A stretch of DNA of 64,000 nt from assembly GCA_903863935.1 (NCBI GenBank), contig CAIPDV010000046.1, positions 1 through 64,000 on the forward strand, written 5' to 3'. This DNA is from an uncultured Bacteroidota bacterium. GTDB taxonomy: Bacteria > Bacteroidota > Bacteroidia > JABEUT01. Under the pieces are notes generated by a model that saw only the letters and a program-made list of their open reading frames with translations, made no database searches and had not been told where the DNA came from. Below, piece after piece: positions 32,376 through 42,296 of the stretch (position 1 is the stretch's first letter; each line of letters begins with the position of its first letter). A program made the translations under genes and the position numbers.

Positions 32376-33425
32376 ATGAAAAAAACTGTTATATGGATAG
32401 TAATTATTGCAGCCGTAGTTAAAGCTTTGATACTTCTGAAGCCTGTAAATAAAGACGCCATTGTTGGCCCACCGGCATCCAAAAAAATTATTCAGGTTGA
32501 AGGTAGAATTGTAAAAACTACACCCGTTTCCAATATTATTAAAGTGTCGGGCAATATCATGTCGAACGAAGAGGTGAATTTGCAAAGCCAGATTGCTGGG
32601 GTAGTTACTGATGTGAATTTTATAGAAGGAGCCCATATTAAAAAGGGGGACCTGCTTATTAAAATAGATGACGCCCAATACCAGGCGCAGTTGCAAAAGG
32701 ACCAGGTCGCTAAAAATCTGGACCAGGTTACAGTTGACCGGACAAAAAAACTACTTGATATAAACGGTGTTTCCCAGCAGGATTATGACATTGCATTAAA
32801 TAACCTGAACACGGTTATTGCGGATATGAAACTTATTGAGGTCTCTATTGGGTATTGTAGTATCCGGGCGCCATTTGATGGTGTGATTGGCTTGAAAAAT
32901 GTAAGCCCGGGAAGCTACATTAATACCGGAACAGTGATAGCTGACATAGAACAACTATCCCCAATAAAAATTGATTTTTATGTGCCTGAAAAATATTCGG
33001 GACAATTACAAAAGGATGATTCCATTCACTTCACGGTAAGTGGTTATGAGGAAAACTTTGCCGGTATTATTTATGCCGTTGACCCTAAAATAGAACAAAC
33101 TTCAGGTGGTATGCATGTTCGTGCATTGTCGCCCAACAAAAACGGAAGATTACTGCCCGGGCAATTTGCCAATATTTCCATCATGTTGTCGCATGTTGAT
33201 AATGCCATTATGATTCCCACAGAAGCAGTAATTCCAAAAGTAATAGGGCAGAATATATATGTATATAAGAAAGGTGTGGCGGTTTCCAAACCAATAGAAT
33301 TGGGCATAAGAACTGATTCTACGGTTGAAGTAACCAAAGGCCTTAATCCGGGAGACACCATTATTACCCGAGGAAGTATGGTTATCTATCCAGGAAGTAA
33401 AGTAACTATAAACACACTCCGATAA
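32376..33425 (+). CDS. RND efflux periplasmic adaptor (MFP)
   Basis: The 349-residue adaptor has an N-terminal anchor (IWIVIIAAVVKALILL), the biotinyl-lipoyl half-motifs VNLQSQIAGVVTDVNFIEGA and IRAPFDGVIGLKNVSPG, a coiled-coil hairpin between them, and beta-barrel/membrane-proximal regions (RLLPGQFANISIML). It links the inner-membrane pump to TolC. It is followed by the pump and channel genes at gaps of 8 and -1 bases. Confidence 0.94.
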   Translation: MKKTVIWIVIIAAVVKALILLKPVNKDAIVGPPASKKIIQVEGRIVKTTPVSNIIKVSGNIMSNEEVNLQSQIAGVVTDVNFIEGAHIKKGDLLIKIDDAQYQAQLQKDQVAKNLDQVTVDRTKKLLDINGVSQQDYDIALNNLNTVIADMKLIEVSIGYCSIRAPFDGVIGLKNVSPGSYINTGTVIADIEQLSPIKIDFYVPEKYSGQLQKDDSIHFTVSGYEENFAGIIYAVDPKIEQTSGGMHVRALSPNKNGRLLPGQFANISIMLSHVDNAIMIPTEAVIPKVIGQNIYVYKKGVAVSKPIELGIRTDSTVEVTKGLNPGDTIITRGSMVIYPGSKVTINTLR

Positions 33426-33433
33426 TTTAAGCA

Positions 33434-36400
33434 ATGAGCCTTTCATCCGTCAGTTTAAAAAGACCGGTTTTTGCAAGCGTAATGTCAATCATTATCGTGT
33501 TGTTTGGCTGCATTGGCTTTAAACGGTTAGGTGTTCGTGACTATCCTGCCATCGATCCTCCGGTAATTAACGTAGTGACCAACTACACCGGTGCCGACCC
33601 GAATGTTATAGAATCTCAAATTACTACTCCGCTCGAGAAAGCAATTAATGGAGTACAAGGTATTAAAGATATAACCTCCTTTAGTGCTCAAGGTTTAAGC
33701 TCTATTTCGGTTGAGTTCAACCTGGGATACGATATGGAAACTGCCGCCAACGACGTGCGTGATAAAGTATCGCAGGCGTTAGCTCAGTTACCTCAAAATC
33801 TGGATGCTCCGCCTGTAGTTACAAAACTGGATGCTAACTCCGATGCTATTGTAGCCCTGCTGGTAAAAAGTAAAACAAAGAACGCATTGCAGGTAACGGA
33901 CTACTGCGAAAACGTGTTGATGAATACCCTTCAAACCATTCCGGATGTGAGTACTATTCAGGTATGGGGAGAAAAGAAATATGCCATGCGTATATGGATG
34001 GATCCAGCGAAGCTGGCGGCATTCAAAATGACTCCACTGGATGTTCAACAAGCTCTCATTGCTAAAAACGTTTATCTGCCTTCAGGCTCTGTTGAAGGTA
34101 CTGCAACCCAACTTACTGTTAATACCCGGGGCAACCTGGTTACCGAACAGGACTTCGATAACATGGTAATAAAAAGCAGCGGCACAAAAACCATTCGAAT
34201 CAGGGATATAGGGTATGCCGAACTCGGCGCACAGAACCCTGAAACGATTATGAAAGAATCGGGTACCCCTATGATTGGTCTTGGAATTGTTCCTCAGCCG
34301 GGCGCGAATTATGTAAATATCTCGAATGAATTTTACAAACGTATGGCTATGCTTAAGGCAACCATTCCAAAAGATTATGAACTGGATGTAGCACTTGATA
34401 CAACCAAATACATTAAAAACTCAATTGCGGATGTAGAAGAAACGTTGGCAATAGCATTCGCACTTGTTATACTTATTATTTTCCTATTCTTCCGCGATCT
34501 GCTTATTGCCTTCCGTCCGTTGATTGATATTCCGGTTTGTATTATTGGTTCCTTCTTTGTTATGTATGTGGCCGGGCTTTCCATTAATATTCTAACCATG
34601 CTTGCCATTGTATTGGCAACCGGCTTGGTTGTAGATGACGGTATTGTAGTTACCGAAAATATTTATAAAAAAATAGAAGAAGGAATGTCTCCCATGGAGG
34701 CTGCCCTGAAAGGTTGCAATGAAATATTTATGGTGGTAATTACTACCTCTATCACGCTTGCTATTATATTTTTGCCTATCATATTTTTATCCGGTTTCAC
34801 CGGAAAATTATTCCGCGAGTTTGCCATTGTAGTTGCAGGTTCTGTACTTATCTCTGCTTTTGTTTCCTTATCGCTAACTCCAGTTCTCAGTGTAAAATTA
34901 GCCCGAAAAGGAGGGAAACACGGTAAATTTTATGAACGGTCTGAACCATTTTTTGTAGGCATGAATAATGGGTATTCAAGGATGCTTAAAGCATTTATGC
35001 GATACCGTTGGGTGGCATTCGTAATTATGGTTGTTTGCGGAGGAATTATTTACTTTATGGGCAGTTCACTCCATTCTGAATTGGCTCCTCTAGAAGATAA
35101 ATCATTGCTGCGTTTTCAAATACTTGGCCCTGAAGGTGCCTCGTATGATTACACATCTGCGTATATGGATTCGATTAACCGCTTTGTGCAGGATTCTGTA
35201 CCCGAGAAAAAAGTATTTCTAACTATTGCTGCACCATCCTTTAGTGGTTCAGGAGCGTTGAACACCGGTTATGCCCGTATGGTTTTGCCGCCTCCAGATG
35301 AACGAAAACGCTCGCAAAATGACATTGCCAACTATATGACTGCCAGACTTGGCAAATTCCCTTCGGCACGGACTTTTGCAGTGCAGGAACAAACCATTGC
35401 TGTAGGTTCAGGAAGGCTTGCCCTGCCTATTCAGTTTGTTATTGAAGCAACTACCGTTCAGGAATTACGAAAAATACTTCCGCGTTTTCTAGCCTTGGCA
35501 CAAAAAGATTCTCTTCTTACCAAGGTAGATGCGAATCTAAAATTCAACCACCCTCAACTGGATCTTACCATTGACAGGAATAAAGCCGATGCACTCAATG
35601 TGCCCATCATGAATATTGCCCAAACATTGGAAGCCTCTATGAGCGGACAACGGTTCCAGTACTTCTATTTAAATAATAACCAATACCAGGTAGTAGGGGA
35701 ATTGATGAATAAAAGCCGCACCAAACCATTGGATATTCAATCTATTTATTTAAGAAGTGATTCCGGCAGGGGCAATTTGGTTGAATTGGATAACCTTGTA
35801 CGCATTCATGACACTGCAAACCCTGCTCAGTTATTCCATTATAACCGTTTTGAATCGGCAACCATTGCCGCTGACATTGCACCCGGCCATACCATTGGCG
35901 ATGCTATTAATGAATTAAACAGGCTGGCAAAGCTGACTGATACAGCTACTAAAAAAGCCTACCTGCCCGATAATATCCGAACAGAACTGGCAGGAGCATC
36001 GCGCGATTTTACGGAAAGTTCTTCTGATCTGTTATTTGCATTCGTACTTGCACTGGTATTAATTTATTTAGTCCTTGCTGCTCAATTTGAAAGCTTTATT
36101 GATCCGTTCATTATTATGTTAACGGTGCCAATGGCAATGGCAGGTGCTATTCTTTGTCTCTGGTATTTCAACCAGACTTTAAATATTTTCAGTGAGATAG
36201 GAATCATTACGCTTATAGGTCTGGTTACAAAAAATAGCATATTAATTGTCGAATTTGCAAACCAATTACAGGAACAGGGTGTTTCATTCCGTGAATCTAT
36301 TCTGCAGGCTGCCGAAGCCCGTTTACGCCCCATCCTTATGACTACATTAGCGATGGCTTTGGGGGCTTTGCCAATTGCATTAGCTTTAGGTGCCGGGGCT

Positions 36401-36541
36401 ACCAGCCGCAAGTCGCTTGGTACTGTCATCGTAGGAGGGTTATTGTTTGCCCTGGTGCTTACTTTGTTTGTAATTCCAGCTATGTATACATACCTGGCAA
36501 GACCTGTTAAACATATAGAAAAAAATCCTGAAAAAATTTAA
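33434..36541 (+). CDS. RND multidrug efflux permease (HAE1 family)
   Basis: The 1035-residue protein has the full RND layout with 12 helices and two large periplasmic loops. RPVFASVMSIIIVLFG starts the first helix, and the proton-relay aspartates lie in LATGLVVDDGIVVTENIY in the fourth helix. A second VTKNSILIVEFANQ motif and ARLRPILMTTLAM mark the C-terminal half. It exports drugs, lipids or dyes with the adaptor and TolC protein of the operon. Confidence 0.97.
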   Translation: MSLSSVSLKRPVFASVMSIIIVLFGCIGFKRLGVRDYPAIDPPVINVVTNYTGADPNVIESQITTPLEKAINGVQGIKDITSFSAQGLSSISVEFNLGYDMETAANDVRDKVSQALAQLPQNLDAPPVVTKLDANSDAIVALLVKSKTKNALQVTDYCENVLMNTLQTIPDVSTIQVWGEKKYAMRIWMDPAKLAAFKMTPLDVQQALIAKNVYLPSGSVEGTATQLTVNTRGNLVTEQDFDNMVIKSSGTKTIRIRDIGYAELGAQNPETIMKESGTPMIGLGIVPQPGANYVNISNEFYKRMAMLKATIPKDYELDVALDTTKYIKNSIADVEETLAIAFALVILIIFLFFRDLLIAFRPLIDIPVCIIGSFFVMYVAGLSINILTMLAIVLATGLVVDDGIVVTENIYKKIEEGMSPMEAALKGCNEIFMVVITTSITLAIIFLPIIFLSGFTGKLFREFAIVVAGSVLISAFVSLSLTPVLSVKLARKGGKHGKFYERSEPFFVGMNNGYSRMLKAFMRYRWVAFVIMVVCGGIIYFMGSSLHSELAPLEDKSLLRFQILGPEGASYDYTSAYMDSINRFVQDSVPEKKVFLTIAAPSFSGSGALNTGYARMVLPPPDERKRSQNDIANYMTARLGKFPSARTFAVQEQTIAVGSGRLALPIQFVIEATTVQELRKILPRFLALAQKDSLLTKVDANLKFNHPQLDLTIDRNKADALNVPIMNIAQTLEASMSGQRFQYFYLNNNQYQVVGELMNKSRTKPLDIQSIYLRSDSGRGNLVELDNLVRIHDTANPAQLFHYNRFESATIAADIAPGHTIGDAINELNRLAKLTDTATKKAYLPDNIRTELAGASRDFTESSSDLLFAFVLALVLIYLVLAAQFESFIDPFIIMLTVPMAMAGAILCLWYFNQTLNIFSEIGIITLIGLVTKNSILIVEFANQLQEQGVSFRESILQAAEARLRPILMTTLAMALGALPIALALGAGATSRKSLGTVIVGGLLFALVLTLFVIPAMYTYLARPVKHIEKNPEKI

Positions 36542-37842
36542 TGAAGAAAGTCGTTCTATATATAATCACTCTGTTTATTAGTTCGGGAATTTATGCTCAA
36601 AAGTTTCTTACACTTGATAGTGCTATTGCAATCACCCTGAAGAATAACTACAATATTCTGCTGGCTCAAAATGCGTATAAAACAGCTACCAATAACTATG
36701 CCCCCGGTGAAGCAGGTATGTTACCAAATATTGGACTAACAGCAGGTTTTTCAGGGTCTGAATATAATCTCGATCAGAAATACAGTTCCGGGTTAGAGAT
36801 AAGTAAAAACGGTGCTACTTCAACCACCATTAACCCGGCAATTGGGTTACAATGGACCTTATTTGATGGCACAAAAATGTTTATAGCATACAAACAACTG
36901 GGATTGTTGCGCGATATAAGTATGCTTAACCTGAAAGCATCGATACAAGACAATGTTGCCTCCGTAATTGAAGCATACTATAATGTGGTACAGCAAAAAC
37001 AATTGCTTTCGGTTGAGGATTCAAACCTTGCCGTGTATAAGGAAGAAATGAATATTGCCCTTAAACAATGGCAAATAGGGACAAGTTCAAAGCTTAATTA
37101 TTTGCAGGCTGAAGTAAGCTATAACGCACAAAATTCTGCTTACCTGCGCCAGGAAGTTGCAGTGGTTAATGCAATAATTTCATTGAACCAACTATTAGAA
37201 TTACCATTGGAAACAACCTATAATGTCAGGCAAGATATTACGATTGAAAGGGAATTAAAATTCGACAGTTTGAACAGCCTCGCAACAACACAAAATCCTA
37301 CACTTGCTGTTGCAAAAACCGGTATGCGAATTGCAGAAAATAATGTGAAAGAAACCGACGCAATGCGTTTACCAACTATTGGCCTTGGCTTGAATTACGG
37401 ACTTACACGCACACAATCAAATGCCGGGTTTGCATTGTATAATCAAACCACCGGTTTATCCGGAGGCCTTACATTATCATGGACCATCTTCAATGGCTCT
37501 ATTATAAACATACAGCATGAAAACGCACAATTGGCGGAGCTTTCAGCCAAGTTTCAATATAATTTGGCAAGTTTCCAGGTGAATACCGCTTTACTCGAAA
37601 ATTTCAAACTGTATGAAGTAAATTTGAAAATTTTGAAGATGGATGAAGATAATTTTCTGATTGCAAAAGAAAATATTTACGTTGCCCTGGAACAATTCAG
37701 AATTGGAACAACAAATATAGTTCAATTGCAGCAAGCCCAGCAGAGCTACGCACTGGCCGGAAGCCAAGTGGTTAGCGACCGTTACGCGGCCAAGGTCAGC
37801 GAAACCCAACTCCTGCAACTATCAGGCGAACTGGTAAAATAA
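36541..37842 (+). CDS. TolC-family outer membrane efflux channel
   Basis: The 433-residue protein has a signal peptide (MKKVVLYIITLFISSGIYAQ) and two outer-membrane-efflux repeats of long helices with typical A, L, N, Q composition and small conserved turns (GLQWTLFDG, LSWTIFNG). It forms the outer membrane exit of the RND pump. Its ATG shares one base with the stop codon of the permease gene. Confidence 0.94.
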   Translation: MKKVVLYIITLFISSGIYAQKFLTLDSAIAITLKNNYNILLAQNAYKTATNNYAPGEAGMLPNIGLTAGFSGSEYNLDQKYSSGLEISKNGATSTTINPAIGLQWTLFDGTKMFIAYKQLGLLRDISMLNLKASIQDNVASVIEAYYNVVQQKQLLSVEDSNLAVYKEEMNIALKQWQIGTSSKLNYLQAEVSYNAQNSAYLRQEVAVVNAIISLNQLLELPLETTYNVRQDITIERELKFDSLNSLATTQNPTLAVAKTGMRIAENNVKETDAMRLPTIGLGLNYGLTRTQSNAGFALYNQTTGLSGGLTLSWTIFNGSIINIQHENAQLAELSAKFQYNLASFQVNTALLENFKLYEVNLKILKMDEDNFLIAKENIYVALEQFRIGTTNIVQLQQAQQSYALAGSQVVSDRYAAKVSETQLLQLSGELVK

Positions 37843-37871
37843 TTTCTGAATTAACTACACTTTTTTTTCAT

Positions 37872-37908
37872 TCCGCGAAGAAAAATATTTTTTTATTTTT
37901 CGTGCGGA
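37872..37908 (+). terminator. Probable terminator after the RND operon
   Basis: TCCGC and GCGGA arms are extended by an AT-rich stem (GAAAAATA / TATTTTTC). It lies 30 bases after the TolC stop and before the dnaA promoter. The stem is AT-rich, so the strength is uncertain. Confidence 0.5.
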
Positions 37909-38177
37909 GATTGAAAATATTTCTTTATCATTGCCGAAGAATTCCAAAGTTCGAAAAAAGTTAGTACCTTTGAAAAAGCTTGAATTTATTGGGATTCTCA
38001 AAAAGACCGAAATGCAAACAAAAAACACATACGAATTATTCACGAAAAAAAAATCAAAATTTTTTTCGGGTAATTCAAAAAGAAATGTTTTTTTTGCAAC
38101 CCCAAAATTAAAGCCGTAAAAACGTAACCATTTAAACTTTCTATAGTAAAGAACTATTCATCCCCTTGTCGACTCTA
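37909..38177. other. AT-rich leader region of dnaA
   Basis: Upstream of dnaA there is no convincing gene, only A- and T-rich tracts with a promoter at 37965-37972. I found no clear TTATNCACA DnaA boxes here, so I do not call an origin. A 62-codon open frame in this region is lysine-rich by base composition and lies on the leader, and I do not accept it as a gene. Confidence 0.5.
37965..37972 (+). promoter_or_regulatory. Promoter -7 box of dnaA
   Basis: TACCTTTG matches TAnnTTTG, about 205 bases before the dnaA ATG. If used, the mRNA has an unusually long, A-rich leader. Confidence 0.5.
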
Positions 38178-39614
38178 ATGGAAAAAAATCACTTAAAAAT
38201 TTGGGAACACTGCCTTGAGATCATCAAGGATAACGTAACACCTCAAAGTTTTAAGACTTGGTTTGAACCCATTAAGTCTGTTAAGTTGAGCGATCATGTT
38301 CTTACCATACAAGTTCCAAGTCAGTTTGTTTACGAATATTTAGAAGAACATTACATCGGATTACTCAAGAAAGCCCTTAAAAGGGAACTTGGAGCTGAAT
38401 CGCGTTTGGAGTATAGTATAGTTATGGAAAACAACCGTAGCTCCAAGCCCTACAATATTAAATCTCCGAGCACCAATAAGCAAGGTGCAAAGTCACAGTC
38501 CGTTGCTATTCCTATTGATATCAATAAGAACCCCATACGTAATCCGTTCATTATTCCGGGGTTAAAGAAAATTGACATTGCTCCTCAGTTAAACCCTTCC
38601 TATTCATTCGAGAATTTTATTGAGGGTGATTGCAACCGTTTGGCACGCTCTGCAGGATTTGCTGTAGCACAAAAACCGGGAGGCACTTCTTTCAATCCAT
38701 TATTTATTTATGGTGGTGTGGGATTAGGAAAAACACACTTAGCCCATGCAATAGGATTGGAAATTAAGAACAATTTCCCGAACAAGACAGTACTTTATTT
38801 ATCATCGGAAAAGTTTACTACCCAATTTATTGACGCTACCAAGAATAATACCCAGAACGATTTCATCAACTTCTACCAGATGATTGATGCTCTGATTGTG
38901 GATGATGTTCAATTCTTAGCTAAGAAGGAAAAAACCCAGGATGTATTCTTCCATATATTTAACCACCTGCACCAAAACGGTAAGCAGTTGGTATTTACAT
39001 CGGACAAACCTCCGGTGGAAATTGAAGGTATGGAACAAAGGCTACTCTCCCGCTTTAAATGGGGATTGGCTGCCGACCTGCAAATACCGGGACTGGAAAC
39101 CCGTATTGCTATCCTGAAAAAGAAGATCTATACAGAAGGCCTTGATATATCGGATGAAGTAGTGGAATATTTGGCATACAGTATTAACAGCAACGTTCGC
39201 GAACTGGAAGGTGCTCTTATATCCTTGGTTGCTCAGTCATCATTAAACAAGAAAGCTATTACCCTGGAACTTGCCAAGCAAATGATTGACAAGTTTGTTA
39301 AGAATACCGCCCGCGAAGTATCTATAGATTATATTCAGAAAGTGGTTTGCGATTATTTCGGACTTCCGATTGACATGATTAAATCGAAGACCCGTAAACG
39401 TGAAGTAGTACAAGCCCGTCAGATAACCATGTATTTTGCCAAGAGCTTTACCAAATCATCGCTTGCCAATATTGGTATGCAATGCGGGGGCAAAGATCAC
39501 GCTACTGTATTACATGCCTGCAAAACGGTTAACAACCTTATCGACACCGACAAGCGTTTCAAAGCCTACATTGTAGAACTGGAAAAGAAGATTACTCTTT
39601 CGAATTACCAGTAA
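38178..39614 (+). CDS. dnaA: Chromosomal replication initiator DnaA
   Basis: DnaA binds ATP and origin boxes to open the replication origin. From ATG 38178 the product has 478 residues: N-terminal DnaB-interaction domain (LKIWEHCLEIIKDNVTPQSF), Walker A GGVGLGKTHLAHA, Walker B LIVDDVQFL, sensor motifs, and a C-terminal helix-turn-helix box with CGGKDHATVLHAC. A TTG at 38166 would add four residues; the ATG is preferred. No origin boxes are evident around the gene. Confidence 0.97.
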   Translation: MEKNHLKIWEHCLEIIKDNVTPQSFKTWFEPIKSVKLSDHVLTIQVPSQFVYEYLEEHYIGLLKKALKRELGAESRLEYSIVMENNRSSKPYNIKSPSTNKQGAKSQSVAIPIDINKNPIRNPFIIPGLKKIDIAPQLNPSYSFENFIEGDCNRLARSAGFAVAQKPGGTSFNPLFIYGGVGLGKTHLAHAIGLEIKNNFPNKTVLYLSSEKFTTQFIDATKNNTQNDFINFYQMIDALIVDDVQFLAKKEKTQDVFFHIFNHLHQNGKQLVFTSDKPPVEIEGMEQRLLSRFKWGLAADLQIPGLETRIAILKKKIYTEGLDISDEVVEYLAYSINSNVRELEGALISLVAQSSLNKKAITLELAKQMIDKFVKNTAREVSIDYIQKVVCDYFGLPIDMIKSKTRKREVVQARQITMYFAKSFTKSSLANIGMQCGGKDHATVLHACKTVNNLIDTDKRFKAYIVELEKKITLSNYQ

Positions 39615-39634
39615 AAGACATTTCTCGCAGATTA

Positions 39635-39672
39635 TAAAAAAATGCCCACGAATATTCGGGGGTATTTTTTTG
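39635..39672. terminator. Bidirectional terminator after dnaA
   Basis: AAAAAAATGCCCACGAA and TTCGGGGGTATTTTTTT form a stem bounded by A and T runs. It separates dnaA from the convergent radical-SAM remnant. Confidence 0.7.
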
Positions 39673-39801
39673 CTCGGGTTTAGGCAGAAACAATTATATA
39701 AGTAAAATAGGATGGTTATTTTTGTGGGGGGAGGGTGGACATTTAATTGTTAGCAATCCCAAATCACAGAGTAGAGATAATACTAATAACATGGCTTTTT
39801 A

Positions 39802-40725
39802 TCAGCAAACTAACTCCAAATTCGGGCGGACAGAAAGAATATATGATTTTATGTGATTGATAATAAGCTTTAAATCTTCGCAGTAAACCGAAGGTTGGTC
39901 GAATTTTTTATTTTCACTATATCGATGTATAGGGTTCCCGCCGCCACAAACTCGGAATAATTCACAATTTAAACAGATAGCAGAAGCATAAGTTGCCTTA
40001 TTTCGAAAGGCCTTTGTCAGTGGTAAAGAATCAGTAGATTCAATAGTACTATCCTGTACATTCATTTGAGTAACACCAGCCCCAGAAAACGATGTTTTTA
40101 AGCCATCATAAACTTGATATGACCCATCTGTTTCTATCATTATCGTTCCAATAGATTCTGCGCCTAGTTGATCAGTTCCATTTTTACCGCCGAGTAATAA
40201 ATTGATTATTGTTAAAAATATCCTAATATGTACAGCATTTTCTTGATTAATCCAAATTTTGAAAACATGTATGAGCCAGTTTCCAATTTCTCCTGGAATA
40301 ATATTTGCATTTTTAATTGTATCGTGATTTAAATCCGGGAATAGGAGGTCTGTCCGTTCAATTCCAAGAACTTCTAAGTTTTTAAGTACGCTTGCCGGTG
40401 AAACCTTTGGATCAATGACTTGCAAAGTGCTATCAAGCAGATCAGGTGCAATATTTCTTACTAAATTTAATCCTTTCAAAATATCATCATAACTTCCATT
40501 TCCATTATGATATACCCTATATTTATCATGCTTTTCTTTGCTACCATCAATGCTAATTCCGATTCTAACTTCATTTTTCTTTAGAATTTCTAAGTTTTTT
40601 TTATTAAACAGAGTACCATTTGTTTGAATGGAAAATACTACTTTTCCATTCGGCACTGATTTTTTTATTTTTTTAAAGAAATGGTCCAGGTAAGGGTACA
40701 ATAATGGTTCACCACCATGAGTACA
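39802..40725 (-). pseudogene. Radical SAM/SPASM peptide maturase, N-terminally deleted
   Basis: The frame opens just after an in-frame TAA and runs CTHGGEPLLYPYLDHF, a radical-SAM HGGEP motif, through SIDGS and LQVIDPKVSPASVLKNL to a SPASM-type C-terminus with CLNCELFRVCGGGNPIHRY followed by the typical PSVYCEDL. The first part with the CxxxCxxC cluster motif is missing, so the protein cannot bind its main 4Fe-4S cluster. The closest families, by memory, are FxsB/GrrM-type maturases of ribosomally made peptides. The gene upstream on the same strand is fused across the breakpoint at about 40725. Confidence 0.8.
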
Positions 40726-41333
40726 TTAAATTCTATTCTACGCACAAAGTTAAATAAAATTTCTTTAAAAACGGCAAACTCTATTCCTTCGCTTTTTTGT
40801 TTTACTTGCGGTAATGGAGCACCTTTCGTTAGAAGCATCAATTGAAAATCAATACCTTCCTTTAAGCCAAATTCATTTAGAATAGTTATAATTTGAAGCC
40901 AAGATAAATTACTTTCCTGTTTAGTTACGGTATCTTTACATATTTTAATAGAATAAGAAACATTTTCAATCGTAGCAATTCCCGGCCCAAAATTCGATAA
41001 ATTAGTTATCCATCCCTTTCCTTCCATAGTCGTGCTTTGTGAAAAATGAGTAGACCATGAAATATTAGGTCTCATTGACATTGCAAATTGCCCACGAGCA
41101 ATCAATAAACTGGCGAAGACACCTGACAAAGTTGCAGAACTTGTTACTCCGAGTAGTGTAAATTTCCATGGACATATAGTAGTTGTCATGTTAGAACGAA
41201 CTATCTCCCAAGTTAAATCTGACAAAAGTAAAATAAGAATGAGCATTGGAATAAAAAAAAATTTCCAATTACGTTTTACAATTCTTTGTCGGGCATTTTC
41301 TATTTCTAAAATAGGCTCGGGATATTCTCTCAT
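40665..41333 (-). CDS. Membrane protein with altered C-terminus, unknown function
   Basis: The 222-residue product has two hydrophobic segments (about 26-42 and 55-75) and a soluble domain with PNISWSTHFSQ and GWITNLSNFGPGIATIENV. The last 17 or so residues (from LMVVNHYC) are read from radical-SAM DNA in the wrong frame, showing that a deletion joined this gene to the next. The original C-terminus is lost. No family is recognised. Confidence 0.6.
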   Translation of the reverse strand: MREYPEPILEIENARQRIVKRNWKFFFIPMLILILLLSDLTWEIVRSNMTTTICPWKFTLLGVTSSATLSGVFASLLIARGQFAMSMRPNISWSTHFSQSTTMEGKGWITNLSNFGPGIATIENVSYSIKICKDTVTKQESNLSWLQIITILNEFGLKEGIDFQLMLLTKGAPLPQVKQKSEGIEFAVFKEILFNFVRRIEFNVLMVVNHYCTLTWTISLKK

Positions 41334-41348
41334 TAGCTTAAAAATTAA

Positions 41349-41630
41349 ATTTGGGTTTATGAACCGAATGAAACTGTGTTTACAGGTGTAGAACTCGAAG
41401 AATCCCTAAAAGACAATACATTATTACAACACAAACATATTATGCTGGAAAAATATGCTTACTTCAAACACATTGGTCCATATAGATTAATTGGGCAGGC
41501 AGGCCAAAATATGAATGAAGAAATAAAGAGCAGAGGTTTTCAAACGACATTACCCTACATCGAAATTTATGGCCATTGGAACAACGATGAAACAAAGCTG
41601 GAAACAGAGCTTTTAATGAGTTTGCGATAA
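41349..41630 (+). pseudogene. GyrI/AraC effector-binding domain, C-terminal fragment
   Basis: The frame opens after a TAA at 41346-41348 and gives IWVYEPNETVFTGVELEE, then YAYFKHIGPYRLIGQ and LPYIEIYGHWNNDETKL. This resembles the second half of a GyrI-like small-molecule-binding domain. No natural start codon precedes it and the first half of the domain is absent, so it is a remnant. It lies between decayed genes in the dnaA to DHFR-like interval. Confidence 0.65.
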
Positions 41631-41709
41631 AAAGGTTTTATACAACACATATGTCTTTAATTATCGGCTAAGCCGAAACTGGGGCATCTACCTTAGCGGT
41701 TAACTATTA

Positions 41710-42267
41710 CTACTTTTTTATCTCATATCGTAGTTCTACCAACCCGTTTTTATAAGCGGTAACGTCTAACAGATGCAATGGTTGTTCGTGCCCAATTCCT
41801 TCAAGAAAAGATAGACCTTCCCCCAGGATAATCGGGATAATAGTCACCCTTATTTCATCCGCTAATTTTAACCTAATAAATTGTTTTGCAAGCATTGCCC
41901 CTCCAACAAGCCAAACATTTTTATAGGTTGGTTTTAACTTCTCGTTTACCAGTTTAATCAGGTCTCCGGAAAAAACTTCAATGTTCATTCTTTCCGGCTT
42001 AAAATTTTTATGGCTTACTACAATAGTAGGTACATCGCCATAAGCCCATCCGTAAGACTTAGAAAGCTCCAAGGCATGTTGATACGTAAGTGAGCCCATC
42101 ACATAGCAGTCAATCGTTTTAAGAAACTCCTCCGGGTTCTCTCCGGCAACTCCTTTTTCGTAGTTGTCAGTTGTGTCAAACCATGAAACACTATTATCCC
42201 TTTTGGCAATAATACCATCGAGGCTTGAAACCATGTGTACTGTTATTTTAAATGGGTCTTTGGTCAT
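41710..42267 (-). CDS. Dihydrofolate reductase-fold (RibD C-terminal type) protein
   Basis: The 185-residue protein starts with FKITVHMVSSLDGIIAKRD and includes YVMGSLTYQHALEL, KNVWLVGGAMLAKQF and LADEIRVTIIPIILGEGLSFL, the RibD/DHFR-like reductase fold. It probably reduces a pterin- or flavin-related substrate with NADPH. True folate reductase activity is not shown. It is the last gene of the ArsR operon, 29 bases after the YdeI-like gene. Confidence 0.88.
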   Translation of the reverse strand: MTKDPFKITVHMVSSLDGIIAKRDNSVSWFDTTDNYEKGVAGENPEEFLKTIDCYVMGSLTYQHALELSKSYGWAYGDVPTIVVSHKNFKPERMNIEVFSGDLIKLVNEKLKPTYKNVWLVGGAMLAKQFIRLKLADEIRVTIIPIILGEGLSFLEGIGHEQPLHLLDVTAYKNGLVELRYEIKK

Positions 42268-42296
42268 TTAAGATTCCGGTTGTAAGTTTTACTTTG

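Noticed and set aside
37931-38119. Open frame of 62 codons before dnaA on the plus strand
   Set aside because: It overlaps the promoter box, is lysine- and phenylalanine-rich from A/T runs, and has no recognisable domain.
38100-39800. Possible replication origin around dnaA
   Set aside because: No cluster of TTATNCACA-type boxes was found on either side, and the origin is often apart from dnaA in this phylum.
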